Shown here: positions 33,139-42,610 of the stretch, one piece after another
Position numbering within the stretch: the first letter of the stretch is position 1
Layout: each line of letters begins with the position of its first letter
Assembly (NCBI GenBank): GCA_000824805.1
Contig: CCNA01000034.1
Span: 434,001 to 498,000, forward strand
Direction of reading: 5' to 3'
Source: Mesorhizobium sp. SOD10
GTDB taxonomy: Bacteria > Pseudomonadota > Alphaproteobacteria > Rhizobiales > Rhizobiaceae
DNA length: 64,000 nt
Made by a program: the position numbers and the translations under genes
Notes under the pieces: model-generated
What the model was told of the DNA's origin: nothing
The model's input: only the letters and a program-made list of their open reading frames with translations
The model's database searches: none

Positions 33139-36100
33139 CTACTCGGCAGCTTGGACTACAGGCGCCTCGTTGCTGAGGCACAACGCATTTTCAGAAGCGA
33201 TCGAGTACAGCTCGTCCATTCGAGCTTCAAGTGCGGCTAGCGCGGTGAGCCGCAAGATCATATTACGAAGCCACCGTTGCTCCTCCAGCATCATCGCCCT
33301 TCCGTCAAGACGAGTGAGATGGCGATAGCCCAACCACTTCCGGATGGTCTGGTAACCTCCGAATTCGTATCGCCACGCCACCACAGGAACATTGGCGATG
33401 TACACATCGTTGTTTATCCAAAGATCGCCCATGGTATCATCAACTTGGACAAAGCGACCCGGCGCAGCCCCAAAATAGGAGATAGTGACGCGGAGGTCGT
33501 CGGAGCTGATAGGTTGACCATCGGAACGACGGACTGTCGCAATACTTGCAATAGCGTCACGATCTAACACCTTTCGAAGCACAGATAACGTGTCGCTGGA
33601 ACAATCCAAAAGGTCTGCCACCAGCCCACCCAGTTCATCCAGACGCTGAGCGACAATTGGATCTTTTGGTATCGGCACTCGGGCCCAGTCAGCCCCAAGA
33701 GCGCTAGCGTGCTCCATCCGGTAGGCAGGCGAGTTCATTACCGCAAGACAGATGTGAACCAGCTTTCTGGCGCACTGGTGGGCATAGGACGTTTCAAGTC
33801 CTTGCGGATTGCCCCAAGCTTCTTGGAGAGCGGTCCAGATTTCAGGTGATAAGTTGGCTAACTTACCGCCGGTTAGAGGGTCTACGTTTATGACAGCAGG
33901 TATGGCCACAGACCCACGATCGTGAACGTGCAAGTCTAACAGGGTCCGAGAAAAAAGCGGTCTTGCCTCGGATACTTTACGCGGCTCCGGCACCGCGATC
34001 AGAAAACATTCACAATCAAGGTTCGCACTTAACGCCTCTCGCGCCCTGTTGAGTAGATTAATTCTGTCTTCGTAATAAATCCACCGCTGATCAAATGGAA
34101 ATAATAAATATGGTTTAACTCTCTCTTCATGGAACCCAATCTCACGAAGCCCATTCCAGACTTTCTCAGGCGTGTAATTTGCTCTCGGCAAGGCCAACTC
34201 CGGACAGATGCGCGCCGCAATGGCGAAGTTTTCAGCTCCAATATAGGCGACCATGCGATCTGCTAGGCCCTTTTTGTCAACGTCCAGGATACTGCCGGTT
34301 ATGCCTCTATTGGGATTGACTCCTTGTATGCGGACCGGGAAAATTTCTTCGACACTTGGCCAAGCCTCATATCCTGTGGTTTGCGCATACGGCGTCAACC
34401 GCCAACGATTTTGCTTCGTCGGCTTTAGCGGCGCATAAGGTACCGTGCTCTCTGCCGAGAGTAACTGCTGACGTTTCGAGGCGGCCCTGCCCCAAAAGTC
34501 GCGATAGTGAACCACGGTTTCTTCAGGCTTAGTCCGCTCTGCTCCCCGCTTGAGAAATGTCGCGATGGCGACACCTGTCTGAATGCCCCTAGGATCGCTT
34601 TCGGTCGTGAAAACACTTTGGTCAGCCGAACCGGCGCCTGGAATACCCGCCGGGATTACTTTCCCGGTCCGGTATTTGTCGCCGTTCAAATTGTCGATCC
34701 AAATCTCATGAAAATTCCCGAGCAATGACTCGCGCATGATTGGGTGAGAGCGCCCCGTGAGCCAAGATGAGTTGGTTATTAAAGAGACCAATCCAAAGTC
34801 ACGCTCCTCTGCGATCTCACGCTCAGCGAGTCTGTAGAACCTAACATACAGGTCATTGAGCAGTTGTTTACGCACGCCCCAATGACGAAACAGTAGGGTT
34901 GCGCGCTCTGGAACTAGATCCGTGCCGCCGTCGCGTCGCCTTCGCTCGACATAGGTGACACCCTTGTAGTGATCGACCAATCCGGCTTCTTCTTCCATCC
35001 GTACAGAGGCCTGGCGGTCATAAGGTGGATTACCAAGTATGACGACGATGTCCGCATCCTGCTTAATTGACTGCGCCGCCTCGAATTCTTGCTGAAGTTC
35101 AGGGAAATTGAGCTGAAGCTGCCGTCGATCGCTCCAACCGGTTAGGGCGTTCGTAAGGAAGATTCCCAGCCTTTGATCGTTTGGCGGGGGCGCTCTAAGG
35201 TCGCTCAACATCACATATAGTTGAAGCTGAGCTATCGCGAATGGAGCCGTGAGCACCTCAAAACCAAAAATCCGGCTTGTCAGCGCCCGAAGCAGCGACA
35301 AACCGAGCAGTCCTTCCTCGCCGGTTGTCCGTAATTCCTCCGCTATGCAGCGGGCCGCTTCAAGAATGTAAGCCCCTGTCCCGCAGCAAGGATCGAGGAG
35401 CACAACGTTTTCATCCGCCAGTCCAAGCGGGCGACCTAGCTGCTGTTTAAGGAGGTCGTGAGCACGCCTTACTTGATAGCGCACGACCTCGGGCGGAGTG
35501 TACCAAACGCCCATTGTCTTCTTGAGTTCAGGATCAAAGGCTTCGAGGAATGGTTCATAGAAGTACGTCATCGCCGCGCTAGCGACGTCCCCATCCGACA
35601 GTGATGGAAAAGTCATTTCCTGCCGGAAAAGGGTGAGATTCACACGGTTTAACGTGTCAGTGGCACGGTCTAGATGGCGCTCCAGATCTAGATGCCTCAA
35701 CCGACTTGGATTTCGGAACTCATGAAAGAGCCCAGCCAAGAATGGGATACGCAGATACCGATTGATGCGGTCCCAACTGAAGGTGACACCATCGCGTTCG
35801 CGCTGCCACAGCGCCCATGCAGCAAACAGTCCATAGAAGGCGGTTTGGATTAGCGTAGACCTGAAAAACTCACGGCCTTGGTCATCGTCCAGGTCGAAAC
35901 TGAGGCCCAGCGCGTCCCTATAGTCTTCCAACAGAGTCTCAAGACCGTGGAGATCCCGTGGGAGAGACGCTTTGGCTGCTTTAGCTTGCAATGCAAGGAC
36001 GCGAGCTAGTGTCGCCGGCTCACCGATAGGAGCGCTGTCTAGCAAAGTGGTTTGGAGCAATTCGTATAGATGGCTTGCCGAGCGAGGACCGGATTGCTCC

Positions 36101-36573
36101 GTCGGCCACAAAGCAGCAACCCGTACTAACTCTCTATCGCTCGGTGCCACTCGCTCTAAACCAGTTCGGCTAAGACCGGTGCGGCACAACAGCAGTCCAA
36201 TCTCGCGAACATTGCAGATCAAAACGACCCCTGTACGAGCAAGGTAGCGCCCGATCTGGTCGTCTCTTTCCGTGGACTGGGCGAGTTGGTGGAGCTCTGC
36301 GGTGGGTGTTTTCGCCTCACCATATGCGGCGATCAACGACCCATCCGCAATCACAAAGTCCGGTCGATCACGTCCTTTCCCCGGACGACTCTCAGTGGTG
36401 CCGGTTCGAACTTCAAATGGCAGCTTGGCATGCAACAACACCGCGGCAATAAGCTGGCGTATGCACGGATAATAACTTTCCTCTGTCACTCCAGGCTGCG
36501 TCGAAAGAGCGGTGGTCTCAGCGCTATAAGCCTCAAGCGCTACTTGAATAGCTTGCAACTTTTTCCGCCCCAT
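33139..36573 (-). CDS. type ISP-like single-chain restriction-modification enzyme (Eco57I-type methylase)
   Basis: 1144 residues. N-terminal nuclease of the PD-(D/E)XK type: RPDF with Asp72 and GEAK with Glu86/Lys88. Methyltransferase: GVWYTPPEVV (residues 355-364), motif I DPCCGTG (394-400) and the N6-adenine motif IV NPPY (515-518). From about 600 a target-recognition part follows whose C-terminus (YLLFPFDQRWIYYED, MNSPAYR, PIPKD) matches the type ISP specificity domain. Unlike LlaGI/LlaBIII (about 1500 residues) there is no helicase, so it should cut without long-range translocation. It lies in a block of visibly lower GC than its surroundings, a sign of transfer, and diverges from an unknown gene. 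Confidence 0.85.
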   Translation of the reverse strand: MGRKKLQAIQVALEAYSAETTALSTQPGVTEESYYPCIRQLIAAVLLHAKLPFEVRTGTTESRPGKGRDRPDFVIADGSLIAAYGEAKTPTAELHQLAQSTERDDQIGRYLARTGVVLICNVREIGLLLCRTGLSRTGLERVAPSDRELVRVAALWPTEQSGPRSASHLYELLQTTLLDSAPIGEPATLARVLALQAKAAKASLPRDLHGLETLLEDYRDALGLSFDLDDDQGREFFRSTLIQTAFYGLFAAWALWQRERDGVTFSWDRINRYLRIPFLAGLFHEFRNPSRLRHLDLERHLDRATDTLNRVNLTLFRQEMTFPSLSDGDVASAAMTYFYEPFLEAFDPELKKTMGVWYTPPEVVRYQVRRAHDLLKQQLGRPLGLADENVVLLDPCCGTGAYILEAARCIAEELRTTGEEGLLGLSLLRALTSRIFGFEVLTAPFAIAQLQLYVMLSDLRAPPPNDQRLGIFLTNALTGWSDRRQLQLNFPELQQEFEAAQSIKQDADIVVILGNPPYDRQASVRMEEEAGLVDHYKGVTYVERRRRDGGTDLVPERATLLFRHWGVRKQLLNDLYVRFYRLAEREIAEERDFGLVSLITNSSWLTGRSHPIMRESLLGNFHEIWIDNLNGDKYRTGKVIPAGIPGAGSADQSVFTTESDPRGIQTGVAIATFLKRGAERTKPEETVVHYRDFWGRAASKRQQLLSAESTVPYAPLKPTKQNRWRLTPYAQTTGYEAWPSVEEIFPVRIQGVNPNRGITGSILDVDKKGLADRMVAYIGAENFAIAARICPELALPRANYTPEKVWNGLREIGFHEERVKPYLLFPFDQRWIYYEDRINLLNRAREALSANLDCECFLIAVPEPRKVSEARPLFSRTLLDLHVHDRGSVAIPAVINVDPLTGGKLANLSPEIWTALQEAWGNPQGLETSYAHQCARKLVHICLAVMNSPAYRMEHASALGADWARVPIPKDPIVAQRLDELGGLVADLLDCSSDTLSVLRKVLDRDAIASIATVRRSDGQPISSDDLRVTISYFGAAPGRFVQVDDTMGDLWINNDVYIANVPVVAWRYEFGGYQTIRKWLGYRHLTRLDGRAMMLEEQRWLRNMILRLTALAALEARMDELYSIASENALCLSNEAPVVQAAE

Positions 36574-36700
36574 TTGTTACCACGCGAATCTAACCACGGC
36601 CTTGGTAAAATAATCCTTTCGTTTTGACGAATTTCGATTTCCTAGGTGTTGTCATTTCTTACCGATTCTGATCAATGTCACGGATCATGCGGAGAGGGCG

Positions 36701-37528
36701 ATGGCGGAAGAAATAAAATACAAACTGGTCTATGAAGGTGAGGAAGCAGAGCGGAATCGGCTCCCTGCCCATCAGGGCGCAACCTCGATCGAAGGAGTAA
36801 CTTGGTCGATTTCTCTTTTGGCGCACTACGCTGCAACAGGAGAAATTAGAACAAGGGGAAGCTTGTCTCCAAAAATTAAAGTTTACCTTAGACCATCTCG
36901 GCAAGGTAGCTTTATAAATGAACTCTTTGTATTTATTACTGAACCAAACAACTTATTTATCACCTCCGTGGCTGGAGCATATGCCGCCGGATCTGCCGGG
37001 CAAATTGTAAATACGCTGATTGTTAAAACTCTGAAAGAGGTTTGCGGCCTGATTTATAAACATACGCGACATGACGAAAAATGGTTGAAGAAACTACCTT
37101 CCGGTGACACCGAAGCCTTAGTGGATAAGGTTGAGCCGTCAATGCGGCGTGCACACGATGTCATCGATGATGGAGCGAGCACGCTGGACATTAAGAAGGG
37201 TCAGACATCCCTAATTACCTTTGACCGCGCCACGAAGGCGTATGTAAACGCAGACAACCTGGGCGACGAATCCACCAGGACTGTGAGTGTAGGGGCTTTC
37301 AATGCTAATTCTGGTAACGGTCGCGTTTACCTGCCCGATGTTGGGAAAACTGTGCCTTTTTTTGCGCCGAAGGGACTCGACACCGCTACCTATGCGGCTT
37401 TGACTTACAGCCTCGATCAATACGTCAATGGTCGACCGAGCCAGATTAAAATTACTAGTCAAGAGATACTAGCTGGAGATAACCGGGTTAAAAAGCTGAT
37501 AGTGAGCCAAGCGATGAAACTGCTTTAG
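36701..37528 (+). CDS. unknown protein divergent from the restriction-modification gene
   Basis: 275 residues, start ATG 36701 with GGAGAGGG upstream. N-terminal domain (KYKLVYEGEEAERNRLPAHQ, then KVYLRPSRQGSF) is followed by a hydrophobic, glycine/alanine-rich segment at about residues 85-110 (ITSVAGAYAAGSAGQIV) and a C-terminal beta-rich half. The start resembles a widespread bacterial domain of unknown function that I cannot name with certainty. AT-rich codon use matches the restriction-modification gene and not the rest of the window, so the two probably arrived together. Confidence 0.7.
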   Translation: MAEEIKYKLVYEGEEAERNRLPAHQGATSIEGVTWSISLLAHYAATGEIRTRGSLSPKIKVYLRPSRQGSFINELFVFITEPNNLFITSVAGAYAAGSAGQIVNTLIVKTLKEVCGLIYKHTRHDEKWLKKLPSGDTEALVDKVEPSMRRAHDVIDDGASTLDIKKGQTSLITFDRATKAYVNADNLGDESTRTVSVGAFNANSGNGRVYLPDVGKTVPFFAPKGLDTATYAALTYSLDQYVNGRPSQIKITSQEILAGDNRVKKLIVSQAMKLL

Positions 37529-37578
37529 AAAACTTGCACCTATCGCTCTTCTCGGCGCATGGCCTCGGGCAAGGGTGA

Positions 37579-37683
37579 GGTTGCTTTGCGGCCGGAGTGG
37601 TCTCGCTCTACAACGATGCCTATGCGCCGCCCATCGGCGACAAGCATCCGTGCGCGGTCGGCCGGCCGGCGCGGGAGAACCGC
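37579..37683 (+). pseudogene. remnant of a PAS-domain sensor kinase
   Basis: The frame reads VVSLYNDAYAPPIGDKHPCA then VGRPAREN. LxYNDAYxPxLGxKHPxALGRPxRE is a characteristic stretch of PAS domains in rhizobial sensor histidine kinases. A TGA at 37576 precedes it and no kinase follows, so only about 30 codons remain. Confidence 0.45.
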
Positions 37684-37688
37684 CCCCC

Positions 37689-38030
37689 TCACACCCCCAG
37701 CGTCGGCGCTGTATTCACCTCCAGCGCCTCTTCCGCCTCGTCCTCCTCGCCAAGCACCTCGCCCTTCACCGGCAGCGCTCGGCCGATCCAGATCGGGTCG
37801 ATCAGGTGGTCGCGCTTGGGGTTGGTGGTGTTGGGGTGGATGAGGATACTCAGGCCCCCGTGGTTCAGCATCAGCCAGGGGACCAGCGTGGCGAAGATTT
37901 CGGTCGCGAAGGAGACCTGGTACATGGCCTGCTCATGCGGGCCGACCGGCTCGTCGCGCCAGTTGCCGAGACGTACGCGAAAACGCTCGCCGATGCGCTC
38001 GCGCAGCCGGGGCATCATGCTGGTTTCCAT
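37689..38030 (-). pseudogene. 5'-truncated second copy of the DOPA 4,5-dioxygenase-like gene
   Basis: From 37711 to 38008 this segment is collinear with 41097-41394 without gaps and with about nine mismatches by eye (roughly 97 percent identity). The intact gene encodes 143 residues; this copy lacks the first 40 or so, including the SYHAHIYY metal/substrate region, and instead begins METSMMPRL. The homology ends 29 bp before the intergenic repeat at 38037. A protein of 113 residues could still be made but would probably be inactive. Confidence 0.8.
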
Positions 38031-38036
38031 CTTCTA

Positions 38037-38091
38037 GTTTTTACGCAATTCCGGACGGAAAACCGCTCACACTTTCCTGGAATTGCTCTAG
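38037..38091 (-). repeat. intergenic repeat element, copy 2 (inverted)
   Basis: 55 bp, reverse complement of 25563-25618 except for one missing base in a T run. It abuts the point where the truncated dioxygenase copy loses its 5' end, suggesting involvement in the rearrangement. Confidence 0.85.
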
Positions 38092-38115
38092 ATCACGACC
38101 GCCCTTGCCCGCGCT

Positions 38116-38679
38116 CTACTTCGCCACCTTATCCCCACCCTCCTGCCCTTTCGGCGCCGGGGCGGTCGTCACGCCGATTGCGGAGATGCGCCAGCGGTTG
38201 TCGACGTTTTCGAAGGACAGGTCGAAGTCGATCTCCAGCGGTTGCGTGGGAAAAAGGCCGACAAGGTGCAGCTGCTTCTGCGGATCGAGAAAGGGCGGCG
38301 TGGACAGCTGCGGGGCGACCACGGCAACCGCGGTCAGGTCGGCGCCCGAGTGGCGCAGCGCCTGGAACCTGATCGCGAGATCGGCGGCGGTGTTCTGGGC
38401 GCGAAAGCCTGGCGAGCCCACGTCCCGCAGCACCGTGAAGTTGCCTGTTTCCACCGCCTGCTGGAGTGCCATTATCGTGCTGCGGGCGAGATAGATCGCC
38501 TGCGCGGCGTTTGCCGGCCAGGCGGGCGCGGCCGGCGCCGCCGGTGCTGTCGGCGCCGCCACCTTCTTCTTGCCCGGCGCCGGCGCCTGGGTCTGCGTCT
38601 GGGCAAGGCCAGGTCCGGCGGCGCATACGGCAAGCATCGCCGCCAGGAGAATTGTGACTGTTCGCATCGGAATCATCAT
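38116..38679 (-). CDS. exported hypothetical protein
   Basis: 187 residues. Signal peptide at residues about 1-26 (TILLAAMLAVCAAGPGLA-Q), then a Gln/Pro/Ala-rich linker and a globular domain with FENVDNRWRISAIGVTT near the end, a pattern of NTF2-like folds. Family not recognised. It follows the adhesin gene by 22 bp in the same direction and may serve its assembly or be an independent envelope protein. Confidence 0.65.
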   Translation of the reverse strand: MMIPMRTVTILLAAMLAVCAAGPGLAQTQTQAPAPGKKKVAAPTAPAAPAAPAWPANAAQAIYLARSTIMALQQAVETGNFTVLRDVGSPGFRAQNTAADLAIRFQALRHSGADLTAVAVVAPQLSTPPFLDPQKQLHLVGLFPTQPLEIDFDLSFENVDNRWRISAIGVTTAPAPKGQEGGDKVAK

Positions 38680-38701
38680 GGCGCGCCGGCGGGACCGCTT
38701 C

Positions 38702-40741
38702 CTACCAGCTCATCCTCAGGCCCAGCCGTCCGCCGGCCATATGCTGGTTGGGATCGAAGGCGACGCCGCCATTGAGCTGGAGCTGCGAGCCGAGCCGGGC
38801 GCCGGCGCTGAGCGCAAAGGCATTGGCGCCCTCGAACGTGCCCCAGTTCAAGGTGGTGACGAATTTTTCGTCCGGCAGCACGGGCGGCGCGCCGGCCAAC
38901 GCCATCGCCATGGCGACGCCGGAATAGGCACGGCTGCCGACGCTGTCGATACGGGAGCTGAGGCTGTTGAATTGCGCGGGATCGGAAAGGCCGAGCGCGC
39001 CCGGCGTCACGGAGGCGAGATGGCCGCTGGCATCCGTGGTGACGATCTCAATCGCGCCGGTCTGGGCCGATGAGCTCGCCGCCGACGTCAGGCCGGGCAT
39101 CGAATAGGTGTTGCTCGCCGTTCCGAACACCTGCTCGTTTTGCCTTGTTGCGACCGCACCCGAGCCGTAGGCGGCCGAGCCTGCATAGCCGGCGCTGGCG
39201 CCGGAGCCGATCGCAACGGCATTCAGGCCGGCCGAGGATGCGCCCGATCCCATGGCGATCGCATTGGCGCCGGTCACCGTCGTGCCATTGCCGAACGCGA
39301 TTGCATTGGTGGCGTTGACCGTGCTGCCCGATCCGACCACCACCGATCCTGACGAATTGGCGGTGCTCGCGACGGTGTTGTTCGAGCCGAAGACCTGGAT
39401 GCCGTTGCCGTTGCCGGCAACGTTCGGGGCGTTGACGGCATTGTCGTCGCCGTAGACCAAGGATTTGTCGCCATTGACGACATTGGGGTCGCCGATCGCG
39501 TAGCTGCCATTGCCCTTGACGGTGTTGCCGGTGCCGAAAGCGCCGCTGTCGTCGCCGGTGACACTGTTGTCCGAGCCGATGACGGTGGTGTTGTCTCCCT
39601 GCGACTGGTTGTTGGTGCCGCCGGCCAGCGCATTGGTGCCGTTGGCATTGCTGCCGGAGCCGGCCGCGGTGGAGTTGGTGCCGCTGGCGTTCGGCTGCGT
39701 GCCGGAGGCGGTCGTATCGTAATAGGGAGGATTTCCGGGGCCGCCGGTGATGCAGGCCAGGTCGCCCGCGGCATTGGTGCCGATGCCGGAGGTGCAACCC
39801 GCAAGCGATGCAAAACGAACGGTGCCCACGACATCGAGGCCCGCGGCCGGCGTGTTCGTGCCGATACCCACATTCCCGTTTGCGTCGATGGTCATGCGGG
39901 TCACGCCATCGGTGGCAAGCAGAAGCCGGCCGCTCGAGCCGGTGGCCGAATGCGCATTGATCAGCGAGGTCCCGACGCCGAAGCTCGCGCCGGCGTAGCC
40001 GAAGGTCAGCGCATCCGCATTGGCCGCCGAGGACACGCCGATCGTCTCAAACGTATCCTGTGTGGCCGCTCCATAGAGATGCAGCTTGCTGGTGGGGGAA
40101 GCGGTGCCGAGACCGACATTGCCGTTCGAGGCGATGTCGAGGCTGCTCGTGGGCGCCCCCGGCCGGATGCGGAAAGGCAGCAAGCTGCCGTTCGTCGAGT
40201 CGCGTATGAAGAAATTCGCCTCGTTGCCGCCGACATCCCAGGTCTGCGCCGTGAAGCCGCCGGCGTTTGTCTGCTCCAGGCGGATCGCCGGCGTGTCGCC
40301 TCGGGTTATCTGCAGCCCGAGAGCTGGGTTGGACGTGCCGAGGCCCAAATTGCCAAAGCTGTTGACATAGAGCGCATTCTCGGGAGCGCCCGCGTCGACG
40401 CGGAACACCATCTTGTTGCTCGTCGCATCCTGGATGCCGAAGTAATTGGCGCCACCAGAGCCGGAATCATTCGCGATCAGTGCCCAGTCATTGGCGGCAA
40501 ATCCGGCGTTCGTGCTCGTGTCGTCGAAGTAGATGCGCGTGTTGTTTTCCTTCACAACGATGGTGTTGAACCCGAAGGACTCGTTGTTGACGCAGTCGAA
40601 CCCGACGCAGAGGCTTCCTTGCACGATCTGGTCGTCCGCAACGACATTGTCGGCAAGCGCGTCGGCGACCGGCATGGCGAGGACCGCGGCCCCGAGGCGC
40701 AACGCCACGCATTTCGTCGCGAGCTGTTTTGGTTTCGCCAC
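38702..40741 (-). CDS. trimeric autotransporter adhesin (YadA-like)
   Basis: 679 residues. Signal peptide (LRLGAAVLAMPVADALA), then an N-terminal region with motifs such as GNVGIGTNTPAAGLDVVG, known from phage tail-fibre/S74-associated proteins. Residues about 340-540 are YadA-like head repeats (AIAMGSGASSAGLNAVAIGS, AIAFGNGTTVTG). The C-terminal about 75 residues form the YadA membrane anchor (SRAYSGVAMAMALAG to GGRLGLRMSW). The protein should trimerise on the cell surface and bind host or surface. A stalk is nearly absent. Confidence 0.88.
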   Translation of the reverse strand: MAKPKQLATKCVALRLGAAVLAMPVADALADNVVADDQIVQGSLCVGFDCVNNESFGFNTIVVKENNTRIYFDDTSTNAGFAANDWALIANDSGSGGANYFGIQDATSNKMVFRVDAGAPENALYVNSFGNLGLGTSNPALGLQITRGDTPAIRLEQTNAGGFTAQTWDVGGNEANFFIRDSTNGSLLPFRIRPGAPTSSLDIASNGNVGLGTASPTSKLHLYGAATQDTFETIGVSSAANADALTFGYAGASFGVGTSLINAHSATGSSGRLLLATDGVTRMTIDANGNVGIGTNTPAAGLDVVGTVRFASLAGCTSGIGTNAAGDLACITGGPGNPPYYDTTASGTQPNASGTNSTAAGSGSNANGTNALAGGTNNQSQGDNTTVIGSDNSVTGDDSGAFGTGNTVKGNGSYAIGDPNVVNGDKSLVYGDDNAVNAPNVAGNGNGIQVFGSNNTVASTANSSGSVVVGSGSTVNATNAIAFGNGTTVTGANAIAMGSGASSAGLNAVAIGSGASAGYAGSAAYGSGAVATRQNEQVFGTASNTYSMPGLTSAASSSAQTGAIEIVTTDASGHLASVTPGALGLSDPAQFNSLSSRIDSVGSRAYSGVAMAMALAGAPPVLPDEKFVTTLNWGTFEGANAFALSAGARLGSQLQLNGGVAFDPNQHMAGGRLGLRMSW

Positions 40742-41074
40742 AAGCCCCTCCCCCGAGGATCGATGATCGCAGATGTGCAGGCTTATGTGCTGGCCGCCGG
40801 TTTGGCAAGCAGTAGAACCGCTCGCCGACTTCTTTATCGCGGGTGTGTTTCCAGCACATCACCAGTAACGCAGGGGCTGTGTTCAGAGTCTTTTCCAGCC
40901 TGGATTATGCCGCCCGTTGCGCGGTCCGAATGTGAACTGTGCAGACACGCTTTGTCGCGCATTCTAATTTAGTGGTTCTGCATATATCTAGCTGGTCCGG
41001 TTGACGCGATGCAGTTCGCCGCAGCTCTCCGGCGCTGCTGTCCGGCGTGCATCGCTTCGTTAAAGCGCGCCCCT
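40742..41074. other. intergenic stretch without a gene
   Basis: About 330 bases between the adhesin start and the stop of the dioxygenase gene. It should hold the adhesin promoter; no convincing frame, repeat or terminator was seen apart from an AT-rich patch near 40965-40990. Confidence 0.5.
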
Positions 41075-41506
41075 TCACACCCGCAGCGTCGGCTCGGTAT
41101 TCACCTCCAGCGCCTCTTCCGCCTCGTCCTCCTCGCCAAGCACCTCGCCCTTCACCGGGAGCGCGCGGCCGATCCAGATCGGGTCGATCAGGTGGTCGCG
41201 CTTGGGGTTTGTGGTGTTGGGGTGGATGAGGATGCTCAAGCCGCCGTGGTTCAGCATCAACCAGGGGACCAGCGTGGCGAAGATCTCGGTGGCGAAGGAG
41301 ACCTGGTACATGGCCTGCTCATGCGGGCCGACCGGCTCGTCGCGCCAGTTGCCGAGACGTACGCGAAAACGCTCGCCGATGCGCTCGCGCAGCCATTCGG
41401 CCTGCCGGCGCTCGGCCGCATCGCCGTAATAGATGTGGGCGTGATAGCTGGCGATCTCGGCGATCGGCCTGGGTTCGGGTGGCTCGGGACTGGTTTTTTC
41501 GTTCAC
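41075..41506 (-). CDS. DOPA 4,5-dioxygenase family protein
   Basis: 143 residues. IASYHAHIYY and GPHEQAMYQVSF plus LMLNHGGLSILIHPNT are the conserved histidine-containing stretches of the DOPA 4,5-dioxygenase family (extradiol cleavage of catechols, or unknown in bacteria). Soluble, no signal. The intact copy of a duplicated gene; the truncated one is at 37689-38030. Confidence 0.85.
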   Translation of the reverse strand: MNEKTSPEPPEPRPIAEIASYHAHIYYGDAAERRQAEWLRERIGERFRVRLGNWRDEPVGPHEQAMYQVSFATEIFATLVPWLMLNHGGLSILIHPNTTNPKRDHLIDPIWIGRALPVKGEVLGEEDEAEEALEVNTEPTLRV

Positions 41507-41653
41507 CGCGATGCTCCCCTTCGATGATTGTCGCGCCGGCAGGACTCTACCCGAAGCACGGGCACTTTGTCTGCAACCGGCGCGGCATTCATGGGGAGCC
41601 CGAGGGTCACGGCCCGCGGCGGAGGAGAGCTCCGTCCGATGCTCGATGTCCGA

Positions 41654-42610
41654 TCACTTGGCCGCGACGGGCGCCGGCGTCACCGCTTCGCAGATCGCGG
41701 CTATATGCCGGTGGTCGGTGCCGCAGCAGCCGCCGAGAATACGCATCGACGGGAAGCTCCGCGTCAGCGCTCCGTAGCGGCGGCCCAAATCAGCGATATC
41801 GCCGATGTCCAGCGTATCGGACTCGTCGAGCTCGGCATGGCTCTTTGCCGATGCATTGGCGCGCACGCCATGAATGCGTTTCACCCACGCCTCGTCGCGC
41901 GCCAACGCCTGCTCGAAATGGGTCGGATGCGCGCAGTTGACCATATAATAGGCCGGCGAGCCGTCGGTCGCTTCCTCGGTCGCCTCGATCGCCGCGCGCA
42001 GCGTCGTCCCGTCGGCCAGCCTGCCGTCGGTTTCGACGGTAAAGGAGACGACGCAGGGCATTCCGGCCGCCTTGGCGGCGAGCGCGATCCCCACGCCTTC
42101 ACCGACCGTGTTCATGGTGATGGCCGAAACCATGTCGGCTTGCGTGCGGGCGAAAATGTCGACCTGGAAAGCGTGATAGTCCCGCGCTTCCTCCGCCTCC
42201 ATGCGGCCGGCCTTGTATCCGTCGCCGCGCGGGCCGATGACGGCGTTGAGGATGATCGGCGTGGTTGGCGTCTCCCACTTGTCGCGAAGGGTGCCGACGA
42301 GGTCAACCGAGGCAAGGTTGATCGCCGTCAGCCGGTCGGCGTCGAAGCCGATCGCCCGGCCCCAGTCGAGACTGGCGCGCCAGGTGGCCGTGTCGAGCAG
42401 GAAGCCGAGGCCCCTGCCGCGAGCGATCGGCAGGAAGCGCTCATAATACTTCACCAGTTCGGCGCGCCCTTTTTCGTTTTCGAGGAGAACGAACGAAGCG
42501 AAATGCGGCAGTTCGATCCCCTGCAGGAAGATGAGCGCGGTCTCCATGCCGCCGTCGCTCAGAAAAAGTCCGCCGGCGACCTGCGGCAATGCGTGACGAT
42601 ATTTCGCCAT
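41654..42610 (-). CDS. homocysteine S-methyltransferase family protein
   Basis: 318 residues, TIM-barrel fold. The zinc ligands are Cys in MVNCAHP and the pair in ILGGCCGTDHRHI, as in betaine-homocysteine and S-methylmethionine-homocysteine methyltransferases; DGGMET is the N-terminal motif. The methyl donor cannot be deduced. Divergent from a TetR-type gene with 225 bp between the starts. Confidence 0.87.
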   Translation of the reverse strand: MAKYRHALPQVAGGLFLSDGGMETALIFLQGIELPHFASFVLLENEKGRAELVKYYERFLPIARGRGLGFLLDTATWRASLDWGRAIGFDADRLTAINLASVDLVGTLRDKWETPTTPIILNAVIGPRGDGYKAGRMEAEEARDYHAFQVDIFARTQADMVSAITMNTVGEGVGIALAAKAAGMPCVVSFTVETDGRLADGTTLRAAIEATEEATDGSPAYYMVNCAHPTHFEQALARDEAWVKRIHGVRANASAKSHAELDESDTLDIGDIADLGRRYGALTRSFPSMRILGGCCGTDHRHIAAICEAVTPAPVAAK

